Source: Pteria penguin
Taxonomy: Eukaryota; Mollusca; Bivalvia; Pterioida; Pteriidae
Length of the DNA: 64,000 nt
Direction: 5' to 3'
Assembly: GCA_035048485.1 (NCBI GenBank)
Contig: CM068587.1
Coordinates: 31,853,001 to 31,917,000, forward strand
Under the pieces are notes generated by a model. It saw only the letters and a program-made list of their open reading frames with translations. It did no database searches and was not told the origin of the DNA. Shown here one piece after another: positions 42,895 through 55,028 of this stretch. The first letter of the stretch is position 1. Each line of letters starts with the position of its first letter. Both the position numbers and the translations under genes were made by a program.

Positions 42895-43660
42895 GTACAT
42901 ATCACTAATTGCAAATTCAAATTCTCATTTTGCAATAAAAGTTGGTCAAAGATGCATCGATTAATGGACTTATTTAATATTTTACATTATTTATTTATAT
43001 GTATTTATTTGTCTATATAGTAGTGTACAAAGCCTTGAAACGATTCGTTTCAACAAGATATAAAATTATATAAATTAATGAATCGAGTAATGATATAATT
43101 AACACATAACATGCATCTTGATTCGTTTGCATATTAAGGATATATCTCATCCACGAATTTTTTTTTCTCTGACTGCGTAATTTATCGCGTTTTTACAACC
43201 GTTGCGTCAATATATCAACACCGCCGCGGCACAGATGTTGACAAACAGTGCAGACATAATATACCAATATCTGAGAATATATGTTTGATTGGAATTCAAT
43301 GATAAGGAATGAATCTAAATGAAGTAACCCCCCCCCCCCCAAAAAAAAAAAACAAAAGAAAAGAAAACAAACAAAACAAAACAAAACAAAATACAAAGAT
43401 TCATTCCTTACCGAAAATAATGACTGCAGAATTAATACTCACACAATATTTCTTAATATGTTAACGGGCATATAAGAACGTTGTACGTTCTAAAGTTCTA
43501 AAAAGAGATTGTGAATAGTTTTTCTTTTAGAATATCTATATTTTCATTAAATATACATTTGATAGAATGTTATACATGTGCATATTTGTAAACAGTTTCG
43601 TTTTATATAAAGTTTTGACTATATTTCCCCATTGGGTGATAAATTAAACGGCGTAACCAG
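42895..43660 (+). promoter_or_regulatory. 3' region of copy 1: polyadenylation signal and AUUUA motifs
   Basis: An AATAAA lies at 42934-42939, about 40 nt after the stop, and is the likely main signal. Further on, ATTTATTTA motifs occur at about 42988-43010. The distal signal that is AATAAA in copy 2 (60974) is TATAAA here at about 43616. The region aligns with 60499-61170 downstream of copy 2, apart from an A/C-rich insertion at about 43320-43400. Confidence 0.55.
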
Positions 43661-44329
43661 AAGCAGTAGTATTCGGCATAGAGAGGTAAGCATTCGTTGA
43701 GACCGCTCACATCACCTGACACCTAATATATAACTTATTAAACGAAGTTTACCTTGCTATATCTTATCATTCAGAATGTTGTCAAAATCCATAAACTATA
43801 TAACTGCATTATATTTCATTATTAGTATCCTGGCGCAGTAATATGCATCTGTACCAAAAAGTAGTTCTGAATAAATAGTTTCTGAGTAGCCTTTTTAGCG
43901 TTACAACGTGTTCGTTTATGCTTTCTTTTTAAGATATTACACAGCGTACCTGTAAAGTGAATATTACAGTAAATATCCTCCGAAGCACCAAGAATTATGT
44001 CATTAGGTAAAAGAGCACTTTTACAATGAACCCAGATCTTTAACTTGTCTTCATCATTGCCTTAGAAGTGACCCATCAAAGAGATTATTTTGGATGTATT
44101 TAAGCTTGAATTCAATTGTTTTCAGTGCTATATGTCTTGTATTTAAGAATTAATTTATATGCCTATTGTTTTATATTCTGCATGGTCAGGGCGACTTTTC
44201 TCCTACAACAGAGTCAGACGTTTTCTTTTTTTTCTTTATCTATTTTGTATGTGGTTTCGTTCGTATTTGTTTGTTTGAATGAATGAATGATTGATATTTA
44301 GCAAGCGATCTGAACTAGTTTTGAATAGT

Positions 44330-45270
44330 TTACTCCAGTGCCTACAGTAAGGATTAGCAGCAACTGTAACAACACAAAATTGACAATACTTAGGTTTCAG
44401 AATTGTTCATATGTCCTGAAAATACACTATTATATCTTAGGATGTATCGAACTGATTATTCCATGGAATATGTTAAGATATCTTCGTAATATTTACACTT
44501 TAAGTAATACCCTCCTTCCGTCACGAGGTTATCATGTGAGAAGTGCAATCTTTCCCCTAGAACAGTGTCCTAGAAGTGATAGGTGAATAAAGTTATTCTC
44601 CATTTCATTTTTGTTCCTGACGTTTTGTTCTGTTGCTTATGGATATGGATGTTATTTTAATAAGATAAATAAGATATCTGAGAATATTGAATCATTTACT
44701 CAAAACCCTGGAGTAACATACGGTAACAACTATCACGTCAAGATGACAATACTCTGAGTAATTTCTGAAAGAATTTATATGACTACATCGACGTAGTTGC
44801 TAGTTTTATTGTCATATTATTCAATAGAATAGTAATGTGTTCTTTGCAGTGATTTTTAAAAAGGAAAAAATTAGGCTGTTATACACAAAGTAATGTCGAA
44901 GAGCCTTAGCATAAATAGTACCAACTTCCATTTCCTGAGTAGCAACATTTTGTTCCTTGCTCCATATGAAGAAAACATATGTTACACCAAGGTACACTTT
45001 CGATACGAAGACTTCGTCCTGGGAATTAATCTTCTTGCCAAGAAGCTATGCACACAGGAATATGTTCGGTAATGTCTGAAATAGTCACAGAAGAAACTAT
45101 TTAGTCGATATAGGGACCTCATGCAGTTTGAGGTCCCACTTACCAAAATGTTTATAAATGTTTGGGATATGATAATATAAATTCACGGTCGTACACTTTT
45201 GACAATACCAGACTTGACAATATTCATATACCGGATTTGACAGGTACAGACAGGACTTTTGCAATTGCTT
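44330..45270. repeat. Paralogous downstream block, first copy
   Basis: Aligns with 61610-62310: both share CAACACAAAATTGACAATAC, the GTAACATACGG/GTAACATCTATCAC region, and the block around CTGAAATAGTC...GAGGTCCC. It extends the paralogy of the two cytokine-like loci downstream. A third partial match to its last part is at 57735-57890. On the minus strand the best frame (44950-45150) resembles the frames at 62000-62200 and 57710-57900 but is broken, so any coding origin is unproven. Confidence 0.65.
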
Positions 45271-45945
45271 TTACGTGCCAGCAGAGGATCCTCACTCCTA
45301 ACGTGCATCTGGCCTGCATCTCACGTATGAGATTTTTCACAAGCTCAAGCTCAAGTTCAAACTCAAATAATTTTGCACAGTTGAGATTTGTGAGAAATTA
45401 CGTCACAATGACGTTAAGTTGCGTTATCGGAAATGTTCAATGATAATAAGATCCACTTTGACATCCTTTGGTTGATTCCAGCCTTACTGTAGGGCTAACT
45501 TACTTCGACTGTTTATACTTCGTTTTAAAACTTTTTGTGAGAGTAAAACTTCATATACAAAATATGACAATGCTATGTTACCCCAAAGAAGGACTGACTA
45601 CAGAATATGGACAGACGGACGATCCAAACAAAATACCGGGGGTATATGACTATGCTAAGTTAAATGATCCCGACGAGGGACTGACTATTAAATACAGAAT
45701 ATGGACAGACGGATGATCCAAACAAATGATGATCCTTTAGAAAATTCAGACGGACAAGCAAAGTATCTAACGGTGAATTTTAGAGTAGCCTATAGTTTGA
45801 AATAATAAAAACATAAGTAATCAGTATCCGGTATCGGGAACTTGTATTTGGTGACAAATTAAGACTGACAAGTAATCACATCTTACCTAGAGAGTAAGTC
45901 AATGTATGGATGGTATTAAATCTACCGTTAGGGATTATTTAAATT
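45270..45945. other. Repeat-like stretch without a gene
   Basis: 45230-45330 contains a distant relative of repeat A (CAGGACTTTTGCAATTGC...ACTCCTAACGTGCATCTGG). 45590-45720 holds a diverged direct repeat, AGAATATGGACAGACGGA(C)GATCCAAACAAA. Confidence 0.45.
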
Positions 45946-45948
45946 GAA

Positions 45949-46246
45949 TGATTGAATAATTGATTGATCGATCGATTGATTATTGTGATACATCACTTCA
46001 CGATTATTCCACGTATATCAATAGTGAAAGCATCTTCCTGATGCATTGCATAGAAATTTTACACCTTTGCAACGGACAATCCGAAGCAGTGGAGGATCTT
46101 TTACGCATCACCCCCACTGTGACACAGGACCTCGGTGTTTAATGTCTAATCAAATGCACAGGAAACCGGTGCACCCAATGGTGGGAGTCAAACCAAGGTC
46201 TCCCGGTCACGAACCGAGCACCTCATCCACTGCGCTGCACTGGCTT
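45949..46246 (-). mobile_element. tRNA-derived SINE (family 1), diverged
   Basis: On the minus strand it has AAGCCAGTGCAGCGCAGTGG at the head, a box-B-like GGTTTGACTCCCAC, GGATTGTCCGTTGCAAAGGT and an (ATCA)n tail at 45949-45985. More diverged than the 22.2-kb copy. Confidence 0.8.
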
Positions 46247-46249
46247 TTG

Positions 46250-47640
46250 TTAACATTTAACAGCAACACACAAAACAGCGTGTCTGGTTAACATTTTTTA
46301 AAGACAAAGAACATCCCAATACCGAAAATTACCGGCCCCATGTGAAATGGCTGTAATTTTTGCAAAATTTTCCCCAGCAAAACTAACCCCGTCTACAGTA
46401 CATGATGTCACCTTATTAGCAGTATGTATGAGTTCCATTTAAACCCCCGAAAAAACTTAGCTTGCCAGTTAAATAGATTAGTAGCATGCTTACCTCCGGA
46501 CCGAATGTTCCATGATACAAAAGGATGGCTATCCAATAAAATAAATTTAATGAAAATATTTTTGGTTTTATTTCGTTATTATCATGTAGATATACGTCAT
46601 GTTCTTTCCCTTGCGGTGTTTGCATTTTTTGCGCAAACGTTATGAGTGAGCATCCTTAATAGTGAAAATAAAAAATATCTTCGGACCGACGGACAAGTCC
46701 GGTTATATTCATGCCGGTGCGGTAAATAATCTTAAAATTTCTGGGCCTATTGTCCAGTGTTTTCCAGAAGCGATTTCTTTTTCAAATTTATTTCGAATGT
46801 CATTTTAATGTGCATTTTGCTTTCAATCTTGTAGAAAATGCTTCGGTCTGGTGAATTGTCCTTAGTTTACCAGACCGAATCTCCTGTAAATATTTTTACA
46901 ATTTCATATTCACTGTAATAGTGAATTATATCTCAGCTGCAGTAAATGATTTGGCCTTTGTGACATTTTTTTCGCAGAAGTCTCCTATTTCGATTTCGCC
47001 TTCGTCGAAACGTAAAGGCAGTTAACCCCATTGCTCTTGCCATATTTGATAACGTAATAACCTGACGTCATTTTATGTATAAACGCCAACGTTACAACGT
47101 AGATCTAGATCTAGGTAAGGGTTTTAAAAGTTATGAACACATTTTAAAAACATGATTGTATGAATAATGATATTATGTTCAATAATTTACTTTACATCAG
47201 TATGAAGTTGCGAATTGTGTGAACTATGTAAATACATTTACAACTACTGTATACATCAATGATTTATAACCAAACTTGTTTATAAGTCCTACAATAACAT
47301 TATATGAGATTTTGTATGTAAAATTACGTCTATTTTGCTTGTAATATCACATAAAACAACACATTTAGGTGACTTCTTAGTGTCTGAGACTGGTAGGGAG
47401 CTGTTTGAATGAAATCTGAGTTTTTCTCAATTTTCTGACTCACTTGAGCTTGGTAAAATGTTCGTGGGACGCAAATTTAAACTGGAAAGGAATTTGAGCT
47501 CAATTTGAGATAGGACTCAAACTTCGATCTCAAACTGAGAGGGAAATGTTTTCGTGGGTTACACTTTTGAGTTTTTGCTCAAATATGAGAATTTTCTCAG
47601 ATATGAGCAAAATCTCAGTCTCAAACTCATACGTGGGACG
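46250..47640. other. No gene; short inverted motifs
   Basis: A small hairpin, CGGTCTGGTGAA/TTTACCAGACCG, lies at 46850-46878. 47440-47640 contains CGTGGGACGCA twice, with CTCAAA/TTTGAG-rich sequence between, suggesting a small element. No convincing frame. Confidence 0.4.
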
Positions 47641-47824
47641 CAGGCCTGGTCTTACTCCAATTTTCAGATCGGAGCAAGCATTCGTTTTAATGTGGAACCA
47701 TATACGATATGTCTCTTTATTTTAGAACTTTGAGATTGGACCAACTGGAATGTACGTCTTCATGTTTACCTCATATGACTAGATTAACGTTGTGGCTTGT
47801 CCTAGTGTCCTAATCTCTGAGAGA

Positions 47825-48452
47825 ATTCATATGAACAGATAACCATATTATTGACACAGATGCTGATATTATGTCATATGAACAGATAACTATATTATCG
47901 ACACAGATACCGATAATAATGTCATATGAACAGATAACCATATTATCGACAGAGATGATGTTAATGTCATATGAACAGATAACCATATTAACGACACAGA
48001 TGCTGATAATAATATCATATGAACAGATAACTATATTATCGACACAGATGTTGATAATAATGTCATATGAACAGATAACCATATTAACGACACAGATGCT
48101 GATAATAATGTCATATGAACAGATAACTATATTATCGACACAGATGTTGATAATAATGTCATATGAACAGATAACCATATTATCGACACAGATGCTGATA
48201 ATGTCATATGAACAGATAACTATATTATTGACACAGATGCTGATAATAATGTCATATGAACAGATAACCATATTATCGACACAGATGCTGATAATAATGT
48301 CATATGAACAGATAACCATATTATCGACACAGATGCTGATAATAATGTCATATGAACAGATAACCATATTATCGACACAGATGCTGATAATAATGTCATG
48401 TGAACAGATAACCATATTATCGACACAGATGCTGATAATAATGTCATTGTAT
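47825..48452. repeat. 48-bp minisatellite, 13 units
   Basis: Unit TCATATGAACAGATAACCATATTATCGACACAGATGCTGATAATAATG-like (48 bp; some units 45 bp). Because 48 and 45 are multiples of three, frames stay open on both strands (204 codons plus, 238 minus). Variation between units (CTATATTATC/CCATATTAAC, GTTGAT/GCTGAT) is shared by neighbouring pairs, as in stepwise amplification. Not considered protein-coding. Confidence 0.95.
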
Positions 48453-48469
48453 GAGAACAACAATCCGTT

Positions 48470-48790
48470 CTTGACAACAATATGAAAACACTGATTCGAA
48501 AGATAAGACAGAAGACAGCTGACCAAGATGTATGATACAAATCACCAAATATATGTACATAAAACATAATAATAGTCAAATGAACACAAAAAACGACATT
48601 AAAAAATATTTAATTGTACTACAGTTACTATACCGACGTAGGACGGTCAATTAAAGTAACAAACATCACTCATTTAGTATGGCTAACCGGTTTACGGGGG
48701 CCCCATTCCGCCCACCGTAAAAACAGCACAATCAAATGACACACATTTCGAAATTTATAAATAATCTTCCGTATAGAGAACAACAGTGGC
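48470..48790 (-). mobile_element. PLE tail fragment, minus strand
   Basis: Its reverse complement contains AACCGGTTAGCCATACTAAA, GACCGTCCTACGTCGGTATA and ATTTGTATCATACATCTTGG-type sequence, matching tails at 13.9, 41.8 and 54.0 kb. It abuts the 48-bp minisatellite. Confidence 0.7.
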
Positions 48791-49545
48791 GTAGCTTTAA
48801 TATTGGTAAAAATGCAAGTACGCAAAAACTTTGCAGGAAACAATCCAGAGAGAGGGGGGGGAGGGAGAGAGAGAGAGGGGGGGGGGAGGATGGAGGGAGG
48901 GAGAGAAAGAGAGAGAGCTGTAGAAATGTATCTAATAAACCACTTTTGCAGATGTAATGTACGGATTTTAATATTTTAGTCGGAATTGCGTTGCTTGACA
49001 TCGCATGGTAAACAGCTGAACAGGCAGTTTTGCTACGACGCGGCACCAACTTTACATGCTAGAAAGTATGTTGCGTGGTGCATGGTCGTATGTCATGTAC
49101 TTTGTCAGTTTTGTTGGTTCAACTTCATTGTAATAAGTGGGCACTTGAATGGTGGAACTTGCAAATCGTCTTTGATACGAGACTTAAAATGGGCATTGGG
49201 AGCACTTGACGAAGTTGTTGTAGACAGTATTTTTGACATATGGAGTCAGACGTAATGTAGACAAAGAGTACGTTCAATATAGTAATACATTTGAGGACGG
49301 TATGGTTATACATGTTTGAATGCTAAAATGTTGACCAATCAGAATTGTCAAAACAAAACAAGTGAATTATAATTGTAATTGTCATGCTTAATTTTGCAAT
49401 AACTGAGATTGAAAAAGAAATTAACTAAAGTATACATCTAGATCTTAAATCTAAATATGTGGTCGAGCAATTAGCAAGAATGCTACTCAATAATGAAATA
49501 TTCAGTAATTTATCCTCCAAAGGGAAGTCGTTTCCTATAAATAAA
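48790..49545. other. No supported gene; (GA)/(GGGA)-rich tract
   Basis: 48848-48918 is a purine-rich GAGA/GGGG tract. A frame of 89 codons at 48986-49255 has no recognisable domain. Confidence 0.4.
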
Positions 49546-49549
49546 TAAA

Positions 49550-49780
49550 GTTACACTCAAATGCCACAAATTTTCGGGCACATGCCCTTTATCAAGTGGG
49601 TAATAGAAAATATGAAATAATTAAGTGAAATCCATCCTGCTGGCATATGCACCAAGCGCAAAATTTTTACGCTGGGTGCATATACCAGCAAGATGGAATT
49701 TACTTTATTATTTCATATTTTATATTTTCCACTTAATAAAGGGCATGTGCCCGAAAATGTGTGGCATTTGAGTGTAACCT
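49550..49780. mobile_element. Hairpin (foldback) element
   Basis: Almost the whole segment is one inverted repeat. Left TTACACTCAAATGCCACAAA and right TGTGGCATTTGAGTGTAA are the ends, with GGGCACATGCCCTTTAT / ATAAAGGGCATGTGCCC inside and a centre near CGCAAAATTTTTACGC. Imperfect arms of about 110 bp, noncoding MITE-like. Confidence 0.88.
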
Positions 49781-49789
49781 TTATTCAAT

Positions 49790-51065
49790 TTCACAAAACC
49801 CTGCAGTTGTGAAAAATTCATCCTCTACAGTAATTGTTGATGTCTTCTGTATTGTACTAATTAAGTTTTACATGATGTACTATAAAGATTGGAGGGGTAT
49901 TATTATTGCAGTCTTTTGGTAAAATCAGGGATGTTTTATATTCATATCTAATTTCACCAAAGAAGTAAAAACTATCAACTGACAAGTACATGTATCTCAT
50001 TGTTCTACAGTATGTTAATTTTAATTTTTGTAGCATGAAACATCTGCAATATGGATCGTAACTGAAGATAATCCACTTAGATTGAATTTAGAAGTATGCT
50101 CAGGGTAAGAGAGGACATGCACATACAGTTTTTCCGCTCCAGATCTCTGTAGCTGACACACGTTCTTACTGAGATAAGCCTGTTTACTTATATATACTTT
50201 GTGCTTTGGTGTGCATTCATTAACTACTATATATCATTTTCACACTCTAGAAGAAAATAGTCTGAGATTCTCTACCCTACTCCCACTGTTGATATTGGCG
50301 GACAAGATTCTCCACTTCCCCTTTTGTATATACAGTATGATATTAGATCTCGCAGCGACTTTGCATATATAAGGAACGGCAAAGAAGCCGAATTCAAATT
50401 TGCCTCGTGTTTTTGCTACAAAAATGTGTCAGCTGCTGAAGTTGGACTTGAAGCATTTTTGCTAATGTCATAAAGTTTAATTTTTCTGCCAAAAAGTAAT
50501 TTCTTTTTTCTGTCTCCGTTTTACTTCCGTCTGTGTTAATTTTCCTTGTGTAGTAGCATTTTGGTGCAATTTTTTCACCTATGTTTATTTCTTTATTTTT
50601 AGCTTTACCTTTATTTTGGCAAATGCAAATGGAGGTGCAGCCACTTAAAGCCATACAGGAAGTGGTGCTTGGGGCTTCTTATTCTGGTATTAGCATGTGG
50701 TAAATTTAGCAGTGTTGGTTCAATGGTGAATGGCAATAGCTCGCATTACTCGACCCGAATTAGCCACAGACTTTCCGTTCCTCATCTACAACTTGAGTTG
50801 CCTTGCCAGGCAAGTCCAGTTAACTGTTGTTCCTGGTATGAGTTTTTCAGATATGATATGAAACCTTCATCAAAAGTGTAGGACTTTAATTTACATGATT
50901 TTTCTCAAATAAAAAACCTATTCGTTCTTTGACAATTCTAGGTTTTTTTTTTCTTTTGAAGACTGTTTTATTTCATAAAAGGATGATAACCACTCACCGT
51001 CATACTCTGCATAGGACTTGAGTTAAGTAAACTCATCTCTACTTTTACGGTGTTCTTGCTTTATT
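49790..51065. other. No supported gene
   Basis: Two frames near 50394-50654 (minus) and 50669-50881 (plus) were inspected. The plus one is followed by AATAAA at about 50909, but no splice acceptor or homology supports it. Confidence 0.4.
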
Positions 51066-51069
51066 TGAA

Positions 51070-51195
51070 GCCGGCGTGATCTAGTGGTATCGCGTCGGAC
51101 TCCTAATCGGGAGGCCGGGGTTCGAGTCCCGCTCTGGTCATGCCGTTGTCCTGTCTTTCGGATGAAACAGTAAAAACCGAGGCCCCGTGTCTAAA
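51070..51195 (+). mobile_element. tRNA-derived SINE (family 1), 3'-truncated
   Basis: GCCGGCGTGATCTAGTGGTA and GGGGTTCGAGTCCCGCTCTG up to CCGAGGCCCCGTGTCTAAAA, where similarity stops. Only the tRNA head and the start of the central domain are left. Confidence 0.88.
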
Positions 51196-51289
51196 ATAGC
51201 ATTTACATATATCTGCCAGGATGGGGACCGTCTCAAAATATCTTAGATCAATTTTGATCATTCATATTAAAAACTAAACACGAATATAT

Positions 51290-51430
51290 AGATATAGACA
51301 CAGATATAAACAATATGATCCTGCGATCATCCGGTATTGGGCCGCTCTACAAAATTTTGCTGACTTTTTTCCTCGAGCGTTGCACTCCTCTGGCTAACCA
51401 GGTGGTGGGTACCCTATGATGAGCCTTGTG
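51290..51430 (+). mobile_element. PLE fragment (C-terminal part)
   Basis: GATCATCCGGTATTGGGCCG, GAGCGTTGCACTCCTCTGGC and GGTGGTGGGTACCC match the segment at about 53575-53690 of the decayed PLE (CATCCGGAGATCATC, TTGGGCCCCTCTACAG, GAACGTTGCACACTGAC, GCGGTGGGGAG). Confidence 0.5.
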
Positions 51431-51745
51431 TGAACCATTTGAGATGAAATAAAACAGCTGATTGTGACGATTTACTTATATGCATATTATGCACGCGCAT
51501 TACAAAGTACTTCGCATTTTGCAGTAAACGCCTTGCATGAATAATAAAAATGTATAATTGAATTAAATCCAACTCAAAATTTCGGTGTAGTAAAAATATC
51601 GTTGTAGACCTACTAGAGATTGACTCAGCGTGTTCGCGGGATCCGCCATATTGTTTAAACTGACAGGCATCTGTAACGCGCATTAATACAAATTTAAAGT
51701 TTGCGGTGTGTAATCGAGTATTTACATGCCTCAGATTTACTTACA

Positions 51746-51958
51746 ATGAAATTTGGTGTTACTTCTATGTTTGCTTTAGAATATATAATTATATTTTTGT
51801 CTTTGTTTATAACACCATATTCGGTATTTCTGATAAAAGTTTACGTTCATGTTTTCGAAAAGGACCCAAGATATATGTTACCATGGAGGATAGATTTCAC
51901 TAAATGCCGTGATGCATTAGAATACTGTAATCGTTGTGAAAAAAGAGAGAACAAGTAA
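51746..51958 (+). CDS. Possible 70-aa single-pass membrane protein
   Basis: Frame from ATG at 51746 to TAA at 51958. Residues about 8-33 are strongly hydrophobic (FALEYIIIFLSLFITPYSVF), followed by a charged C-terminal region with three Cys (KCRDALEYCNRCEKRENK). This fits a small type I/III or signal-anchor protein. Upstream is CCGCCATATTG (about 51645), which resembles the YY1 site of TATA-less promoters. A seven-codon upstream frame from 51726 ends in TGA overlapping the start (ATGA). No poly(A) signal close by and no homologue recognised, so it may be chance. Family unknown. Confidence 0.3.
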   Translation: MKFGVTSMFALEYIIIFLSLFITPYSVFLIKVYVHVFEKDPRYMLPWRIDFTKCRDALEYCNRCEKRENK

Positions 51959-51964
51959 ACGTTT

Positions 51965-54230
51965 ATGCTCTTAACGATTGGAATATGATATTCTAAACAT
52001 TATCGACATCCGTATTAACAACTTTAAATATTTAAATACCCTTTATTCAAACAGCCAAATATATTGTCAGCTCTATCTATTAAAACCGAAATGGCTGATG
52101 TACATACTAAAGATGTTTTTGTACCTGCTGATGAAGCAGGCAATAGTACAATACTATCTATAGTATATTAATGTATTTAAAACTGAATTAAACTCTACCT
52201 AAACATATGTTGAAATCACTACGTCGAAAGACGACAGCTACCTCATGACTATGATTTCAAAATTAACTTTGATAAATATTATATTCCAACCAAGTATTTG
52301 CTCGATAAATTACATAAAAATCCTTAAGTTTTATATCTAATTCTAGTCATTGTTTCACCACTGTACTTTCTAAACATACTACGTCTGCTCTGACGGCAAT
52401 CAAAGATCATATCATTAAATACTGTAATGTCCCTTTTCATAACAGTAACACCTAGTAATTCTGGTCTATAATAAACTGGAGCGAAGTTATAGAATAGCTT
52501 TTTTATGTAATAGAAAAGTTTTTTATGGGCATCTGGTCTCACCTCGATTTTATTGGGGTTCGCATTTGTCTGAATATGACACTAAATACGATATTGTCCC
52601 CTTTATTCCATGGACTATGTGATATGGTTTACCCTTCGGTACTTCTTCGTTTTTTACTCTGCTTTTCATTTTTCTACCTTATAAACTTTTCTTCCACATG
52701 ATGTTTTTAAATGTAAGTTGTTGTCTCTCATACTTTGGTATTTAACAGAGAATCTAAAACATATGTTTGTACTACCATATAAATACACTACTTCATATAA
52801 ATACTGGACTTGCGATGACTTATGTAAAGCCAGAGAGTTATTGATGGATAATATTTATGTGCATTTCGATGGCAAGATTTATCAGCAAATAGTTGGGATT
52901 CTTTTGGATACAAACTGCAGATTTATTTCTATATTGTTATGAGGGGGACTTTATGTACTCTGTTAAAAAATCTAAACGTTTTGATCTGAATCATAAATTT
53001 AATGATAAATCTAGATATCTTGATGATATCTTAGTTATCGATAACCCTGAGTTTGAAAGATATATACCTGCAATAAACCCACTTGAACTTAATTAAACAA
53101 AGCTAATATTTGTGATACAGAAACACCTTTCTTAGACTTAAACATTAAGATAATTAACAATAAAATTCATGCTAATATTTACGGTTAACTTGACAGTTTT
53201 GGATTTCCAATTGTAAATGTTCCTAATCTGGATGGCTATGTCCCTAGACTCCTATCATCTATATTTCACAGTTGGCTCGAATTGACTGGGGCTGCACTGA
53301 TGTTTTGGACTTTCATTCTAAAAATTTACAAATTACTTTGAAACTTTTAACTCAGGGTTACAGATATCACAAACTTAGAAAAACTTTTGGCAAATTCCTT
53401 AGATAATATACAGAACTTTTATCTGCGTCGGTTTTCAACAATATGTATCCAATGGAATTTCCATTCCTAATTTCTACGGTGATCTTGTATGCAAACTTAG
53501 GAGGGTTAAAGATTCCAACAACTTTCTTTCGGAGGGTTCCGAAATAATCAAACGCCTATGTCATAGATAATATGACCATCCGGAGATCATCAAAAAGACT
53601 AAAAGTTTTTTATTGGGCCCCTCTACAGCCGTATACAGACTTTTACTTGAACGTTGCACACTGACTAACAGAGCGGTGGGGAGTAAACGACGGGTCCTTA
53701 TTGAAACCTCCTTCATATAACAAGGTTCTAAACCTCGTCCCCTTTGACTGCAAGTCGGGACTCTTATAGATCAAGGGTCTGAGCTCACTTCCAGACCAGC
53801 AGAGCACTGTTAAGTCATTTTGATATCGCTTTATATATTTGTGATAACATGATGTTTTTCTGCATTAATATACGTGTTTCTATATTTTTATGAACTATCA
53901 ACGTGAGACACTTGTTGACATACTGTTGTCATACGGCTTGTTCTCAGAATGGAAATGGAGGGTTATACAAAGTTTTAAATGGATGGTCTTTGATTGTATT
54001 GCTTTTGTGATGTGTAGGAAGGTGCGTTCCGAAACCGGTTAAAACACCAAGAGAGTGAAAATTGTCACTCAAATTTCCCGTTTCCAATTTCCCGTTGCTA
54101 AGTTGTTACTGCAACTGTATTATAATCAAATATTTTTGTCTATGTGTGTTTATTATTTTTGCTTGCTCTTCATGTCCTCCTTTAGATATTTAGCTGAATC
54201 AGAGTTCTTTCCCCTTTTTTCTTAAACGCT
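51965..54230 (+). pseudogene. Decayed Penelope-like element (RT domain plus tail)
   Basis: Fragments in order, in shifting frames: KDVFVPADEAGNS (about 52100); YYIPTKYLLDKLHKNP and SHCFTTVLSKHTTSALTAIK (52280-52420); YKYWTCDDLCKARELLMDNI and a DGKIYQQIVGI...DTNC region (52795-52920); ADLFLYCYEGDFMYSVKKSK, RYLDDILVIDNPEFERYIPA (52915-53090); DTETPFLDLNIK (about 53115) and GFPIVNVPNL. Then LLGPSTAVYRLLLERCTLTN-like sequence (about 53610) and the family tail (53720-54210). The order and the YLDD box identify a PLE RT; many stops and shifts make it dead. A repeat A copy interrupts it at 52528-52665. Confidence 0.85.
52528..52665 (+). repeat. Interspersed repeat A fragment inserted in the PLE
   Basis: GGGCATCTGGTCTCACCTCG to CCTTCGGTACTTCTTCGTTT, matching 15815-15935. 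It interrupts the RT coding remnant. Confidence 0.75.
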
Positions 54231-54469
54231 GTGTGTGTTGTTAGTATTCACTACTATAGTGAATTCTTGATAAACAAAAATTGTAGATATTGGTATTTTA
54301 TCTCAGTTCAGGAAGGTATAGAAGATGAAACGGAAACGTGCTTTTCACAAGGAGATTGTTTGTTTTTGCTCTGGAGAAAATCGTGGACCATCAAGTACCC
54401 TCTTATATGGAAGAATATATAGTATTACATTGGACTTACCGATCGATATCAGTTTTGTGTGATTGGAGA

Positions 54470-54575
54470 AAGGGTTTTCCAAACAATTAACGCCATTTCA
54501 GTAGGCACAAACTGTGCCCCACTATTTGCTGGTATATTTCTTTACCAAGATGAAGAAGCTGTTAACTAAACTGGA
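54470..54575 (+). pseudogene. Second PLE RT motif fragment
   Basis: A frame through GTAGGCACAAACTGTGCCCC gives VGTNCAPLFAGIFLY, the RT motif preceding the catalytic box. No YxDD follows. The 112-codon frame overlapping it in another phase has no recognised domain. Confidence 0.6.
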
Positions 54576-55028
54576 AATTTATGATGTCACAGACATGATA
54601 TCTGCTTTAGCGTACTTATATTTAAAATCAGATTTTTTTTCACAATATAAATTTGATAGTAATTTACATGAATACAATGGACAGCCATTTATGGAGGCCA
54701 TATCGGGTTCATTTGCGAGAAACTATCATTTTGAAAATTTGAATAATGTATATGAAAATAAAGAACATATCTTCAGCTTCAAGATAATAATTAAGAATAG
54801 GGGTGTATACAGTATTGTAGTGAAATGGGGGCCATCTCAAAGTTACCTTTAGTTTACCAATGAGGGTAAAGGACAAACCAGGTAAACAATACATAAATAT
54901 TGAAAAAGAAATTCTACAACTGGGATTTTTATGTTAATTTGCATGATTACAGACCTTATGATGTTACTTCAAATTATGCTAAGAAAATGGGAGGCATCTA
55001 CGGAAACAAAGCAAAGGGACCATCTCAA

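Noticed and set aside
47871..48485. 204-codon plus and 238-codon minus frames, also considered as a CRISPR-like array
   Set aside because: A 48-bp minisatellite whose unit is a multiple of three. There are no distinct spacers between repeats and the genome is eukaryotic.
48986..49255. 89-codon frame with several Cys and Trp
   Set aside because: No conserved domain, no poly(A) signal near the stop and no paralogue.
50394..50881. Opposed frames of 86 and 70 codons
   Set aside because: The plus frame is followed by AATAAA, but no homologue or splice acceptor could be identified.
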